Assembly: GCF_001913705.1 (NCBI RefSeq)
Contig: NZ_MKQD01000056.1
Span: 22,493-86,492 of the forward strand
Origin: Thalassotalea sp. PP2-459
Lineage (GTDB): Bacteria; Pseudomonadota; Gammaproteobacteria; Enterobacterales; Alteromonadaceae
Length of the DNA stretch: 64,000 nt
Direction: 5' to 3'
The notes beneath the pieces are model-generated. The model was not told the DNA's origin. It searched no databases and saw only the letters and a list, made by a program, of their open reading frames with translations. A program made the position numbers and the translations under genes. Of the stretch, positions 1-9,538 are shown piece by piece. Position 1 is the first letter of the stretch, and every line of letters starts with the position of its first letter.

Positions 1-22
1 CGCTAATGTTAAGCATTGTGCT

Positions 23-598
23 ATGAATAAACATGAGTTTTTACATAAGTTTCATCTGCACCCGCTAACTGCTGCTGTATCTTCACCTCCTTTAGGTACA
101 GGTGGAGTAATAAAAGAATCAGCAGTGTTAGTTGCGCTTGTTGAAATTAATAACGCTCTACACGTTGTACTCACAAAGCGTGCTTCACATTTAAAGCATC
201 ATCCAGGTCAAATTAGTTTTCCTGGGGGAAAAGTAGAAAAACATGATTCGAATATTTTTGCTACAGCGTTACGAGAATCACAAGAAGAAATAGGACTTGC
301 AGCTGATTCCGTTGCTATATTGGGACAGCTACCAGAATATCGAACACTCACAGGTTTCACCATAACACCCGTCATTGCCTTGTTACCACAATCACAGCAT
401 TACGTTATTGACCAAAATGAAGTAGCACAAGTATTTCATGTACCTTTACAGCATTTTATCGACCAAAGAAACCATATTATTATTACCGTTGAGCGAAAAA
501 TGCGTCAACATCCAATTTATTACATGCCATATAACGAGCACAACATATGGGGAGCAACGGCGGCGATCCTCAAAGACTTATGTGAAAATTTACGTTAA
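23..598 (+). CDS. nudL: Nudix hydrolase, CoA pyrophosphatase (NudL/YeaB type)
   Basis: A 191-residue Nudix protein of the UPF0035/NudL group, which hydrolyses coenzyme A and related pyrophosphates to phosphopantetheine and 3',5'-ADP in the cytosol. The group-specific motif with LKHHPGQISFPGG lies at residues 57-69 and runs into the Nudix box, whose metal-binding core RESQEEIG is at 84-91. The length matches the E. coli protein. In E. coli nudL sits between pabB and sdaA; sdaA follows here after 133 bp, so pabB probably lies just left of the window. Start is the first ATG; only 22 bases precede it, so the ribosome site cannot be judged well. Substrate is inferred from the family. Confidence 0.9.
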   Translation: MNKHEFLHKFHLHPLTAAVSSPPLGTGGVIKESAVLVALVEINNALHVVLTKRASHLKHHPGQISFPGGKVEKHDSNIFATALRESQEEIGLAADSVAILGQLPEYRTLTGFTITPVIALLPQSQHYVIDQNEVAQVFHVPLQHFIDQRNHIIITVERKMRQHPIYYMPYNEHNIWGATAAILKDLCENLR

Positions 599-731
599 AA
601 CTTTCACACTAGCGTTAAACATTTTCGTTTTCAGCGACTAAACTTATTTAGTAATGTATAACTTTACGTTATCATGACCGAAGATTATTTCACCACAAAC
701 AAAATAATGAATTATTATTCAGGTTTAAAGT

Positions 732-2108
732 ATGATTAGTGTATTTGATATGTTTTCAATAGGCATTGGCCCTTCTAGCTCTCATACGGTAGGTCCAATG
801 AAAGCAGCAAAATTATTTGTTGATCACCTTATAGAACAGCAATTAATTGATGATGTAGATCGGTTTAAAGTTGAGCTATTTGGCTCATTAGGACAAACAG
901 GTGTCGGCCACGGCACAGGTAAAGCCGTTATATTAGGTTTATTTGGTGAAACCCCTGAAGGTATCGCGGTCTCTTCTATTGAGCGCATTGTTGATCAGGT
1001 CAATAAAACAGAAGTGATCACATTATCTTCAGGCAGAGAAGTTCAGTTTCCGAAATCAGACGCGATCATTTATCACCGAAGAAAAACCTTACCTGCTCAC
1101 GCTAACGCAATGACGTTATATGCTTATCAAGATGATGAAGTTATTTTTGAAGAAACCTATTACTCGATTGGCGGTGGCTTTATCGTGCAAGATTGTGACT
1201 TTGAAAAAGAAAAAGATAAAGCACTTTCCTTACATAGTAATATTGTTCGTCCGCATAAATTCTCAAGTGCTGATGAGCTCATTGGTATGGCTGCTGAGAA
1301 AGGCTTGAGTATCAGCACAATCATGATGGAAAACGAAAAATGTTTGGCTGATGAAAAAGTCATTAGAAAAGAGTTAATTAATATTTGGCAAGCCATGAAA
1401 GACAGTGTTGAGCGTGGCATGAAAACCGAAGGTATTTTACCTGGCGGGTTAAAAGTAACCCGCAGAGCGCCAGCGTTATATCGATCGTTATCTGTTGAAA
1501 GTAATAATGACCCACTAAGTGCGATGGACTGGGTAAATCTATTTGCGCTTGCGGTCAATGAAGAAAATGCCGCAGGTAGCCGAGTTGTTACAGCACCTAC
1601 AAACGGCGCTGCTGGCATTATTCCTGCGGTGTTATGCTATTACGACAAATTTATCAGACCAGTAACCGATGAAGACTGTATTCGTTATTTATTAACGGCA
1701 GCAGCAATCGGTATTTTATATAAAACAAATGCCACGATTTCAGGCGCGGAAGGTGGCTGCCAGGCTGAAGTTGGTGTCGCTTGTTCAATGGCAGCAGGTG
1801 CATTAACTGAAGTAATGGGCGGTAGTCCTAAACAGGTAGAAAATGCAGCCGAAATTGGTATGGAGCATAATCTTGGTTTAACTTGCGACCCAGTAGGAGG
1901 CTTAGTTCAAGTACCTTGTATTGAAAGAAATGCTATGGGGTCAGTAAAAGCAATTAATGCTTCACGTTTAGCATTGAGAGGTACCGGTACACAAAAAGTA
2001 TCTTTAGACAAAGTTATAAAAACCATGTGGGAAACCGGCAATGACATGAAAACTAAGTATAAAGAAACGTCAAGAGGCGGTTTAGCGGTTAATATTATTG
2101 AATGTTAA
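732..2108 (+). CDS. sdaA: L-serine dehydratase, iron-sulfur dependent (single chain)
   Basis: Converts L-serine to pyruvate and ammonia using a [4Fe-4S] cluster. The chain has 458 residues, the usual size of the single-polypeptide type II enzyme. The N-terminal hallmark [14 protein letters not shown] is at residues 9-22. Cys343, Cys385 and Cys396, in [16 protein letters not shown] and VPCIERN, are the expected cluster ligands, and the chain ends in Cys458, the tail cysteine that occupies the active site in the Legionella enzyme of the same length. A long perfect hairpin follows the stop codon and separates it from the convergent cysB. Serine catabolism; no operator recognised upstream. Confidence 0.96.
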   Translation: MISVFDMFSIGIGPSSSHTVGPMKAAKLFVDHLIEQQLIDDVDRFKVELFGSLGQTGVGHGTGKAVILGLFGETPEGIAVSSIERIVDQVNKTEVITLSSGREVQFPKSDAIIYHRRKTLPAHANAMTLYAYQDDEVIFEETYYSIGGGFIVQDCDFEKEKDKALSLHSNIVRPHKFSSADELIGMAAEKGLSISTIMMENEKCLADEKVIRKELINIWQAMKDSVERGMKTEGILPGGLKVTRRAPALYRSLSVESNNDPLSAMDWVNLFALAVNEENAAGSRVVTAPTNGAAGIIPAVLCYYDKFIRPVTDEDCIRYLLTAAAIGILYKTNATISGAEGGCQAEVGVACSMAAGALTEVMGGSPKQVENAAEIGMEHNLGLTCDPVGGLVQVPCIERNAMGSVKAINASRLALRGTGTQKVSLDKVIKTMWETGNDMKTKYKETSRGGLAVNIIEC

Positions 2109-2111
2109 TCA

Positions 2112-2149
2112 CAATGAGCTTTGTATTACATAAAATACAAAGCTCATTG
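2112..2149. terminator. Long hairpin between convergent sdaA and cysB
   Basis: A 16-bp perfect inverted repeat (CAATGAGCTTTGTATT and its complement) with a 6-base loop fills the 51-bp gap between the two convergent stop codons. Neither side has a proper T-tract, so it may act as a 3'-end stabiliser or weak bidirectional terminator rather than a canonical intrinsic terminator. Confidence 0.55.
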
Positions 2150-2159
2150 ACTAAAAGCA

Positions 2160-3137
<978 letters not shown>

Positions 3138-3424
3138 CTATGTTTCAAATGACTTATGCCAAAAATATATACTTAAATAACAATTTATTCCATAGCCTTT
3201 TGGCTTTTTTGTAAAAATATTTCATAAAAATATAATAAACCCCTTTAATGAAAGAATATTACAACAAAAGGTAAATTAAAAGTACATTTTTTAATCTTTT
3301 CATTTAAAATCTAATTATATTTCATTTCAAGGAATATCCAGATATAAGATAACGCTATGCTAAGCTCAACATTTTTTGTAGACTGAGAAAAGTTATCGTA
3401 GCAATATCAGTTGAGAAACAAAAT

Positions 3425-4186
3425 ATGGGTATTATTATAGGCTTAGTTATCGCACTTGTGATCATTGTTGTTTTTGTGAATGCTGTGCAACAACACAAAG
3501 AAAAACAAGAACAAGATAAACGAGCTAAAGCAGCCAAACAAAAAGCTATTATTGATGAAACAGAAGAGTTGATTCTTAATCTTTCACACTTACCTACCAA
3601 CCCAAAGGTTGTTGAAATACTCAACCGTCGAAGCTTAAATGCAGCGAAAGCAATGGCACAAATAATACCAGAGCTAAAAGGGATAAAAAATAGAATCAAT
3701 GAAATGGAAGCAAGACTTTCAGCCTCGGAAGATTTAGCCTCACAAACCACAGATGATACCTTTATATTACCCGATAACGAACAACAACTAGTGGTCATCT
3801 TACAAACGATCAAGAAATTGAGAGTTACATTAAAATCTGAACAAGCGAAGGGTGCTTTAGATGCCCAAACATTTATGCATGAAGATCAAAAGCTTGATGC
3901 AATGCAACTTCGCATTAATATCGAAAGTCTGTATAAGCGTGGGTCTCAAGCACATGGTAAAGAAATGCTTGGTTCAGCCCGTCAATATTATGAAAAAGCG
4001 ATACAAACATTAACCGAACACCCGCATCAAACTGAATACACCATAAAAAAACGCGAAGAAATTCAAGAGCAACTTGAGTTAATCACTGATGCGCTGAAAA
4101 ACTCAAATGCGGCAGATGCTGCTAAAAAAGCAAAAGCAGAGGAAGATGATTTAGACTTACTTTTTCAACCTAAGAAAAAATGGTAA
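3425..4186 (+). CDS. Unrecognised membrane-anchored coiled-coil protein
   Basis: 253 residues. Residues 3-20 form one hydrophobic segment, followed by a highly charged, Gln/Lys/Glu-rich helical region (24-50) and more predicted helix throughout. Residues about 160-200 (YKRGSQAHGKEMLGSARQYYEKA) resemble a single TPR-like helical hairpin. The C-terminus is Lys/Ala-rich and then acidic (EEDDLDLLFQPKKKW). This suggests an inner-membrane protein with the bulk in the cytoplasm. I do not recognise the family with confidence and assign no function. It is monocistronic between cysB (divergent) and ybaB (convergent). Its stop codon TAA is part of the 6-bp duplication made by the adjacent MITE-like element, so the insertion lies exactly at the gene end. 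Confidence 0.75.
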   Translation: MGIIIGLVIALVIIVVFVNAVQQHKEKQEQDKRAKAAKQKAIIDETEELILNLSHLPTNPKVVEILNRRSLNAAKAMAQIIPELKGIKNRINEMEARLSASEDLASQTTDDTFILPDNEQQLVVILQTIKKLRVTLKSEQAKGALDAQTFMHEDQKLDAMQLRINIESLYKRGSQAHGKEMLGSARQYYEKAIQTLTEHPHQTEYTIKKREEIQEQLELITDALKNSNAADAAKKAKAEEDDLDLLFQPKKKW

Positions 4187-4189
4187 CTA

Positions 4190-4384
4190 ACCTGAGCCTG
4201 GGATAAGAAGTTAGCTAATCAACTGAAACGGTAATCTTTTTATTTATCACACTGTTCTAGCACGGAGCTTTTTCTTAGTGCAAGGCAAATTTGTGCGGTA
4301 ATAACTTGTCTATTGCAAATAAATTTAACGCAGTAATAAGGAAAAACAACTGCTAGAAAGTAAGTTGTTATCCCGAGCTCAGGT
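4190..4384. mobile_element. MITE-like element with 6-bp target duplication
   Basis: A 195-bp non-coding element bounded by imperfect terminal inverted repeats. The left end reads ACCTGAGCCTGGGATAAG and the right end, complemented, ACCTGAGCTCGGGATAAC; similarity continues for about 24 bp. It is flanked on both sides by TAACTA (4184-4189 and 4385-4390), a perfect 6-bp direct repeat consistent with a target-site duplication. The interior has no ORF but contains two related stretches (AAATTTGTGCGGTAATAA and AAATTTAACGCAGTAATAA). Most likely a non-autonomous element mobilised by a transposase encoded elsewhere. Confidence 0.75.
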
Positions 4385-4402
4385 TAACTAATACTCACAC
4401 CC

Positions 4403-4430
4403 AAAAAAGCCGACTGAAAGTCGGCTTTTC
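4403..4430. terminator. Bidirectional intrinsic terminator
   Basis: AAAAGCCGACT and AGTCGGCTTTT form an 11-bp stem with a 3-base loop, with A- and T-runs on both sides. It ends ybaB on the minus strand and the membrane protein gene (beyond the MITE-like element) on the plus strand. Confidence 0.85.
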
Positions 4431-4446
4431 TCTTTATTCTGATTAA

Positions 4447-4773
4447 TTAAAACGGCATCTTCATCCCTGGAGGCATTTGCATACCACCTGTGACAGAGCC
4501 CATCTTTTCTTTATTTTGCTCTTCAACGCGTCTTACAGCATCATTAATTGCAGCGGCAACTAAGTCTTCCACCATTTCTTTATCATCTTCTAGAAGGCTC
4601 TCATCGATCTCTACACGACGAACACTATGGCTACCTGTCATGGTGACTTTTACCATACCTGCACCAGACTCACCAGTCACTTCCATATTTGCGAGCTCTT
4701 CTTGCATTTTCTGCATTTTTGCTTGCATTTGTTGGGCTTGTTTCATTATGTTGCCCATTCCGCCTTTCATCAT
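4447..4773 (-). CDS. ybaB: Nucleoid-associated protein YbaB/EbfC
   Basis: A small dimeric DNA-binding protein of the YbaB/EbfC family, 108 residues from the start chosen here. It contains the family signature [35 protein letters not shown] and the C-terminal [12 protein letters not shown], all close to E. coli YbaB. A longer reading frame begins with TTG at 4785, but that codon and the next one (TTGGAG) form the Shine-Dalgarno sequence, which lies 6 bases before the ATG at 4773; the ATG is therefore preferred. dnaX lies just upstream (61 bp), the classical dnaX-ybaB arrangement, suggesting cotranscription. In many bacteria recR follows; here a terminator follows instead. Confidence 0.93.
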   Translation of the reverse strand: MMKGGMGNIMKQAQQMQAKMQKMQEELANMEVTGESGAGMVKVTMTGSHSVRRVEIDESLLEDDKEMVEDLVAAAINDAVRRVEEQNKEKMGSVTGGMQMPPGMKMPF

Positions 4774-4833
4774 ACTTTTCTCCAATTAACACTTATGCCA
4801 AAGATAGGGGCTTACGAACAAAAATTCAAGCTT

Positions 4834-6960
4834 CTACCTTGCTTCTATCGTATCTTCATTCAACTCTGCTTGAAAAGTCTCTTGCATCGCAATAACGAGA
4901 TCATCTTCTTTTAATAGTGTTTTCGCATACTCGTAACGTTTATCATTAATTTTTTGTTGTATTTGTGCAGGATCATCATTGGTTTCATCAACAATAACAA
5001 CTTCTACCCTTGTTGTTTTACCAAAGTACTCTGAAACAAACTGATTGAGCTGTGTCATGGCTGCATCTGATTTCAGATGCTTTGTTGATTGATTTAACGA
5101 CAACACTAAACTTTCTTCGTTCGTGTTTTCATTAATCGTTGCATTTAATGCTAATTGACGTAACCGACCATTTAATGCCATAGCGTCAATCATGTTCGCC
5201 CATTTATCAACTTGATTAGCTTTTTTTATAATACTTGGATCAATCGCCTGTTCAATAAAAGGTTGTTCAGGGATCGTTTCAATATCAGGTACTTGCTTGA
5301 TCTTATTTTTTGCAACATTAGCAACTGCAGTTGTTTCTTGACGCGTTGCGGCGTCATCAGACTTTTTTTCAGTATTCTCCAGCGCTTGTTTTTGACTTCT
5401 CAGCATATTTCGACGTGCTAATACCTGTGCAATTTCTGGTATTGCTACTTGCCCCAGTTCATCAGCCACCGTTGCTGACGGCATATTTGAAGTTTCTGTA
5501 GTGCTTTCAGATTGCTGCGTATCAAGTGCATTTTCAATCGTTGTATGCTCATTAGGCGCTGTAGGTTGTTCAACAACCGTACAATCTTTTTGAGCAACAA
5601 CGTCGTTTGAGGAATCTGCGGGTATTGTATCTTCACGCAAACTAGCTGCTGTTAATTCCAGCTCGGTCATTTGAGTTGTGAGCGTCTCTTCATTAACAGC
5701 ACAATTGTCACCTTCTTCCGCCGATGGCATGATTTCTTGAGCAGCCTTTTCCGTTTGTTCTACCTTATTAGCTCCTGACCGTATATCAGTTGATAATTCA
5801 ACTTCAGAAAAACGGATCTCATCAAAGCTGACCTTATTATCAATTGTTTCAGTTACTGAGACATTTTCAGCATGCGTTTGTGGTTTAAAGGCGAGTAATC
5901 GTAATAATACCATGTCAAAGGCTGCTTGTTCGTCAGCAGCATAAGGTAAGTCTTTACGACCCGCTAATGCAATTTGATAATACAACTGTACATCTTCAGG
6001 CGACATTGCTTGGCAAAACTTTTCAACGAGCACGTTATGTTCTGGCGATAAATCAAAATGCTTACCAACCACTTGAGTAATCGCAACTTGATGTAACAAC
6101 TGTATTAATTCAGCAAGTAAACGGCCATAATTAGGAGAATATGAAGCGATTTCCAATGAGAGGTTCATTAACGCTTTACTGTCACTTTTAATCAGGGCTA
6201 TTAGTATTTTAAACACCCAATTATGATCAACACCACCGAGCATTTGTTGAACATTAGCAGCAATAATTTCACCATTACCCTGCGCTATTGCTTGATCCGT
6301 TAAACTCAATGAATCACGCATACTGCCTCTAGCTGCTTTTGCAAGTAGGTTCAGTGCTTGTGGATCTATTGGGACGTTTTCTGACTGTAAAATTTCCGAA
6401 AGTTTTTGTTCTATTTGGTTGACTGTTAACGCCTTAAGGTGAAATTGAAGACACCTTGAAAGAACCGTAATAGGTAATTTTTGAGGGTCAGTGGTGGCTA
6501 GAATAAACTTAACATGCTCAGGTGGTTCTTCTAAGGTCTTAAGTAAGGCATTAAAACTACTACGTGAGAGCATATGCACTTCATCTATTAAATATACCTT
6601 ATAACGGCCTCTTGTAGGTGCATATTGCACATTATCTAGTATTTCACGGGTGTCATCTACTTTAGTACGAGAAGCTGCATCAATTTCAATTAAATCAACA
6701 AAACGGCCAAGATCAATATCTTCACATACATCACATTGCCCACAAGGATGAGCTGTTACACCCTCAGCACAATTTAAGCTTTTAGCAAAAATTCTCGCTA
6801 TCGTTGTTTTGCCTACACCTCTAGTACCCGTAAATAAATAAGCATGATGTAGTCTTTGCTGCTGCAACGCATTAGATAAAACCGCCACCACATGCTCTTG
6901 CCCCATTAATTGAGCAAAGTTTTTCGGACGCCATTTTCTTGCTAAGACTTGATAACTCAT
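4834..6960 (-). CDS. dnaX: DNA polymerase III subunits tau and gamma
   Basis: Clamp-loader ATPase of the replicase; 708 residues as tau. Walker A GTRGVGKT is at 45-52, zinc-binding cysteines at 64, 73, 76 and 79, Walker B DEVH at 126-129, and the SRC sensor motif near 168. Domains I-III end near residue 365; a Ser/Glu/Thr-rich linker of about 200 residues follows, longer than in E. coli, and then the C-terminal polymerase-binding region. Codons 531-533 carry a -1 frameshift cassette (separate entry) predicted to give a gamma form of about 534 residues. apt lies 7 bp upstream and ybaB downstream, so apt-dnaX-ybaB may be one operon. Confidence 0.97.
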   Translation of the reverse strand: MSYQVLARKWRPKNFAQLMGQEHVVAVLSNALQQQRLHHAYLFTGTRGVGKTTIARIFAKSLNCAEGVTAHPCGQCDVCEDIDLGRFVDLIEIDAASRTKVDDTREILDNVQYAPTRGRYKVYLIDEVHMLSRSSFNALLKTLEEPPEHVKFILATTDPQKLPITVLSRCLQFHLKALTVNQIEQKLSEILQSENVPIDPQALNLLAKAARGSMRDSLSLTDQAIAQGNGEIIAANVQQMLGGVDHNWVFKILIALIKSDSKALMNLSLEIASYSPNYGRLLAELIQLLHQVAITQVVGKHFDLSPEHNVLVEKFCQAMSPEDVQLYYQIALAGRKDLPYAADEQAAFDMVLLRLLAFKPQTHAENVSVTETIDNKVSFDEIRFSEVELSTDIRSGANKVEQTEKAAQEIMPSAEEGDNCAVNEETLTTQMTELELTAASLREDTIPADSSNDVVAQKDCTVVEQPTAPNEHTTIENALDTQQSESTTETSNMPSATVADELGQVAIPEIAQVLARRNMLRSQKQALENTEKKSDDAATRQETTAVANVAKNKIKQVPDIETIPEQPFIEQAIDPSIIKKANQVDKWANMIDAMALNGRLRQLALNATINENTNEESLVLSLNQSTKHLKSDAAMTQLNQFVSEYFGKTTRVEVVIVDETNDDPAQIQQKINDKRYEYAKTLLKEDDLVIAMQETFQAELNEDTIEAR
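5339..5380 (-). promoter_or_regulatory. Programmed -1 ribosomal frameshift signal in dnaX
   Basis: Read on the minus strand: a Shine-Dalgarno-like GGAG (5380-5377), 7 bases, the slippery heptamer A AAA AAG in zero frame (codons GAA AAA AAG, 5370-5362), 5 bases, then a hairpin with a 6-bp stem TGACGC/GCGTCA and a 6-base loop (5356-5339). A -1 shift reads GTC then TGA (stop at 5359-5357). Heptamer, upstream stimulator at the same spacing, downstream stem and immediate stop all match the E. coli dnaX frameshift site. Confidence 0.85.
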
Positions 6961-6967
6961 GACTTAT

Positions 6968-7513
6968 TTAATCGCCTTCATATGCTAATAAAGAGTGTAC
7001 CGCTAACCCTAACGCTTCAAGTTTCTTCTCACCACCTAAATCAGGCAATGAAATAACGAACGCTGCATCTGTTACTTTGGCACCAATGCGGCGGATCAGT
7101 TGATATGTTGCTTCGATAGTACCACCTGTTGCTAATAAGTCATCAACAACTAATACTTTATCCTCAGGGACTAACGCGTCTTGGTGTATCTCTAAAATAT
7201 CCGTACCATACTCTAATTGATATTCTTGTGAAAAAGTCGCCCTTGGTAATTTACCTGGTTTTCTTACCGGAACAAAACCAACTCCTAAACGCAACGCTAG
7301 AGGAGCACCAAATAAAAAACCACGCGCTTCTGTACCAATAACTTTCGTAAATCCACAGTCACGATATTTTTCAACGAATAAATCTATGGTTAAGTTAAAT
7401 GCCTCTGCATTATCTAATATTCCAGTAACATCTCGGAACATAATGCCTTTTTTAGGGTAATCAGGGATAGTGTGTACTGCGCTTTCTAATAACGCTTTTT
7501 GAGAGTTTGTCAT
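6968..7513 (-). CDS. apt: Adenine phosphoribosyltransferase
   Basis: Salvages adenine to AMP with PRPP. 181 residues, the usual length. The PRPP-binding loop [13 protein letters not shown] is near residues 119-131, and the family strings FRDVTGIL (26-33) and [18 protein letters not shown] (about 60-77) are intact. The ATG at 7513 precedes dnaX by a 7-bp gap; apt-dnaX adjacency is common in gammaproteobacteria. Cytosolic enzyme of purine salvage. Confidence 0.96.
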   Translation of the reverse strand: MTNSQKALLESAVHTIPDYPKKGIMFRDVTGILDNAEAFNLTIDLFVEKYRDCGFTKVIGTEARGFLFGAPLALRLGVGFVPVRKPGKLPRATFSQEYQLEYGTDILEIHQDALVPEDKVLVVDDLLATGGTIEATYQLIRRIGAKVTDAAFVISLPDLGGEKKLEALGLAVHSLLAYEGD

Positions 7514-7574
7514 ACTTACTATTAATCTGTTTTCTTAAAGATTTTCTTTAGCTAATAGAATAATAGAAAAACGA

Positions 7575-7964
7575 CTAATTTGATATAGATCTTATCGGGT
7601 TAATTTGTGAGAAAAGCGGCTCAATAACCTGATTGAATAAATCAACGTTAATGGGCTTTTCGATCAGTTGATCGAAGAGTGAAGACTCAGCTGTCATGTT
7701 AGCAGCAGTTGCGCCTTGTGTTGTCATGAATAATAACGTGGCGTTAGCTAACAATTGTTTTTTATCTAAGTTTTTGACCAATTGAAGACCATTCATAACG
7801 GGCATCAAATGATCTACGATAAACAGGTCGTATTGCTTTTTTTGAGCTTTTTCAAGAGCATCTAAGCCATTACCAGCACTATCAATTTCACACGGATAGT
7901 CAGCCAGTAACGTACGTAGTTGTTCTAGTACAACAGGTTTATCATCAACAATTAAAATTTGCAT
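7575..7964 (-). CDS. Single-domain response regulator (CheY-like)
   Basis: 129 residues forming one receiver domain. It has the acidic pair in ILIVDDKP (about 3-10), the phospho-acceptor Asp in LFIVDHLMPVMNG near residue 52, the conserved Thr in FMTTQG, and the Lys in EKPINVDLF. No output domain follows, so it should signal by protein contact, like CheY or Spo0F. A longer frame starting with TTG at 8009 would overlap the small peptide gene upstream; the ATG at 7964 matches the domain boundary and leaves 23 bp after that gene. No histidine kinase lies next to it. Partner unknown. Confidence 0.85.
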   Translation of the reverse strand: MQILIVDDKPVVLEQLRTLLADYPCEIDSAGNGLDALEKAQKKQYDLFIVDHLMPVMNGLQLVKNLDKKQLLANATLLFMTTQGATAANMTAESSLFDQLIEKPINVDLFNQVIEPLFSQINPIRSISN

Positions 7965-7987
7965 ATATTTTCTTAGTTCAGTGAAAA

Positions 7988-8110
7988 CTAGCTTAAAACG
8001 GTAAACCAACCCATTAACATAGGTAATAGCGGTGCGGCAAACATGACAGTTATGGCAGCAAATAAATGGCGCTTTGATGAGCTATCTTTGAAATTTTCAT
8101 TATGTGACAT
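7988..8110 (-). CDS. Small single-span membrane peptide (40 aa), unrecognised
   Basis: An ATG at 8110 opens a 40-codon frame ending in TAG at 7988. A good Shine-Dalgarno sequence (AGGAAG) stands 5 bases before the start. The peptide begins with a polar, Ser/Lys-rich stretch (MSHNENFKDSSSKRH) and then has about 22 hydrophobic residues (LFAAITVMFAAPLLPMLMGW), a plausible transmembrane helix with the N-terminus in the cytoplasm. It lies 23 bp upstream of the response regulator on the same strand and is likely cotranscribed with it. I do not know a named family for it. Too short for usual ORF cut-offs. Confidence 0.6.
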   Translation of the reverse strand: MSHNENFKDSSSKRHLFAAITVMFAAPLLPMLMGWFTVLS

Positions 8111-8231
8111 CTTACACTTCCTACTAAACTACAAAATGAACGGCGCGAATTCTAGCGAATTTTAACCAAATTAGATAGCCTTTTTTGATCTAGATCATAG
8201 TAATACCTATTCGCATAAAAATTACAGGGAT

Positions 8232-8260
8232 AAAAAAACCAGCCACTAGGCTGGTTTTTT
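8232..8260. terminator. Intrinsic terminator of the TonB2 operon
   Basis: AAAAAACCAGCC and GGCTGGTTTTTT form a 12-bp stem with a short loop, flanked by A- and T-runs. It follows the TPR gene (stop at 8283) on the minus strand and is symmetrical enough to work in both directions. Confidence 0.85.
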
Positions 8261-8282
8261 AAATGAAGACAACAACATGCTA

Positions 8283-9536
8283 TTAAATAGCTTTGCCTTT
8301 TCGTTGTGCAGTATCTTTGATATACGTTACCCAACCTCTCGCACTTTTACGTGTTTTAGGATCCTTTTCTGCAAGCTTAACTGCAGCATAGGCTTGTTTG
8401 TACTGTCCTAAATAAAAATGTGCCTCAGCCAAGCTCATATTCAAACGGCCTTTGTTACTAGCACCTAAATCTAACGCTTTGTTCAGTGCTACAATAGCTT
8501 TTTTAAACTGTTCATCCTGAGCAAGTAACGTACCTAATTTAGCGTAATGCTTAGATTCATTAGTCATCTTTGCAAGTTCGCTAAAATATTTAGCTGCGGT
8601 ATCAATTTCTTGAGCAGCATGGTATGCATTAGCTAGTGAGAATAGGTTCTGATCATCACGCTTTATTTCACCTGAGTTGATATGCTTCTCTAAAATTCTC
8701 GCCGCTTTGTGCGGGATATTATTTTGAGAATATAAACTTGCAAGTGTTTTAAGATGTGACTCTTTCTCTAAAAAGCCTTGCTTATAAGCAAGATCAAGTG
8801 TAGCCATGCCACGCTTATAATCTTCCGTTAGCAAATAAAAGTTACCGAGTTGTGTCCAGAAAGCTTTCTCTGTTGGGAACAATTGCACCGCTGTTTCAAG
8901 CACTTCGACCGCATCTTTATATTTCTTACGTTCGTAATATGAAGTAAGTTTTAATAAATACGGGTTTTTATTGTGCTTGTCACCGTAAGCAGCAATTGCG
9001 TTATCCGCCGGCGTGATCATTTTATCTAAACGCTTAAGTTGATACTGCGCGTTCGAAATTTTAACCCACGTATCACCGTCAGACTTACCGGTAAAGTCCA
9101 TCCAAGCTTCATAATTTTTTAGCGCGTCTGCATATGCTTGTTCTTGCATTTGAAGATCCGCTAATAACTTAAGTGCATCGCCATGATCAGACTCATTGAG
9201 AATGTCAGGTTCAACTGCTTGCTTAAGATAGTCTATTGCTTTCTGTGGTTCACCTAACGTCGCGTACATATTAGCGATAAATCGTGCTAAATATGCCTTG
9301 TCATAGTCTTTCTTCGCGTTAATTTCTAATAACGTTGTTAAAGCACCTTGAACATCGTCAGCTGTATATAATTCGAAAGCCTTACCAATTTTTTTACCAA
9401 CAGACTGCCCAACCAATTGCGTTTTTCGCTTCGGCTTTTCAGACTTTTGCTCAGCAGCTTGTACATCATAAGACGTAGGAAGCTGCACTAACGCAATAGA
9501 AGCGAATAACATTAAAGATTTAGTTATCTTGTGCAT
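8283..9536 (-). CDS. Secreted TPR protein of the TonB2 system
   Basis: 417 residues with an N-terminal signal peptide (KSLMLFASIALVQLPTSYDVQA, about 6-27) followed by roughly nine TPR-like helical repeats, for example PQKAIDYLKQAVE, FPTEKAFWTQLGNFYLL and FKKAIVALNKALDLGAS. It is probably periplasmic or lipid-associated. It is the last gene of the operon, 2 bp after tonB2. A TPR gene in this position is part of the Vibrio TonB2 cluster (VC1543-like), where it accompanies TtpC-dependent transport. Direct role not established from sequence; a scaffold for the TonB complex is the simplest inference. Confidence 0.82.
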   Translation of the reverse strand: MHKITKSLMLFASIALVQLPTSYDVQAAEQKSEKPKRKTQLVGQSVGKKIGKAFELYTADDVQGALTTLLEINAKKDYDKAYLARFIANMYATLGEPQKAIDYLKQAVEPDILNESDHGDALKLLADLQMQEQAYADALKNYEAWMDFTGKSDGDTWVKISNAQYQLKRLDKMITPADNAIAAYGDKHNKNPYLLKLTSYYERKKYKDAVEVLETAVQLFPTEKAFWTQLGNFYLLTEDYKRGMATLDLAYKQGFLEKESHLKTLASLYSQNNIPHKAARILEKHINSGEIKRDDQNLFSLANAYHAAQEIDTAAKYFSELAKMTNESKHYAKLGTLLAQDEQFKKAIVALNKALDLGASNKGRLNMSLAEAHFYLGQYKQAYAAVKLAEKDPKTRKSARGWVTYIKDTAQRKGKAI

Positions 9537-9538
9537 GA

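Noticed and set aside
1160..1618. Antisense ORF of 152 codons inside sdaA
   Set aside because: Shadow of a strongly supported gene; no ribosome site or family signal.
3194..3211. Small hairpin AGCC-TTTT-GGCT with T-run upstream of cysB
   Set aside because: Only a 4-bp stem, oriented to the plus strand where no transcript is expected to end.
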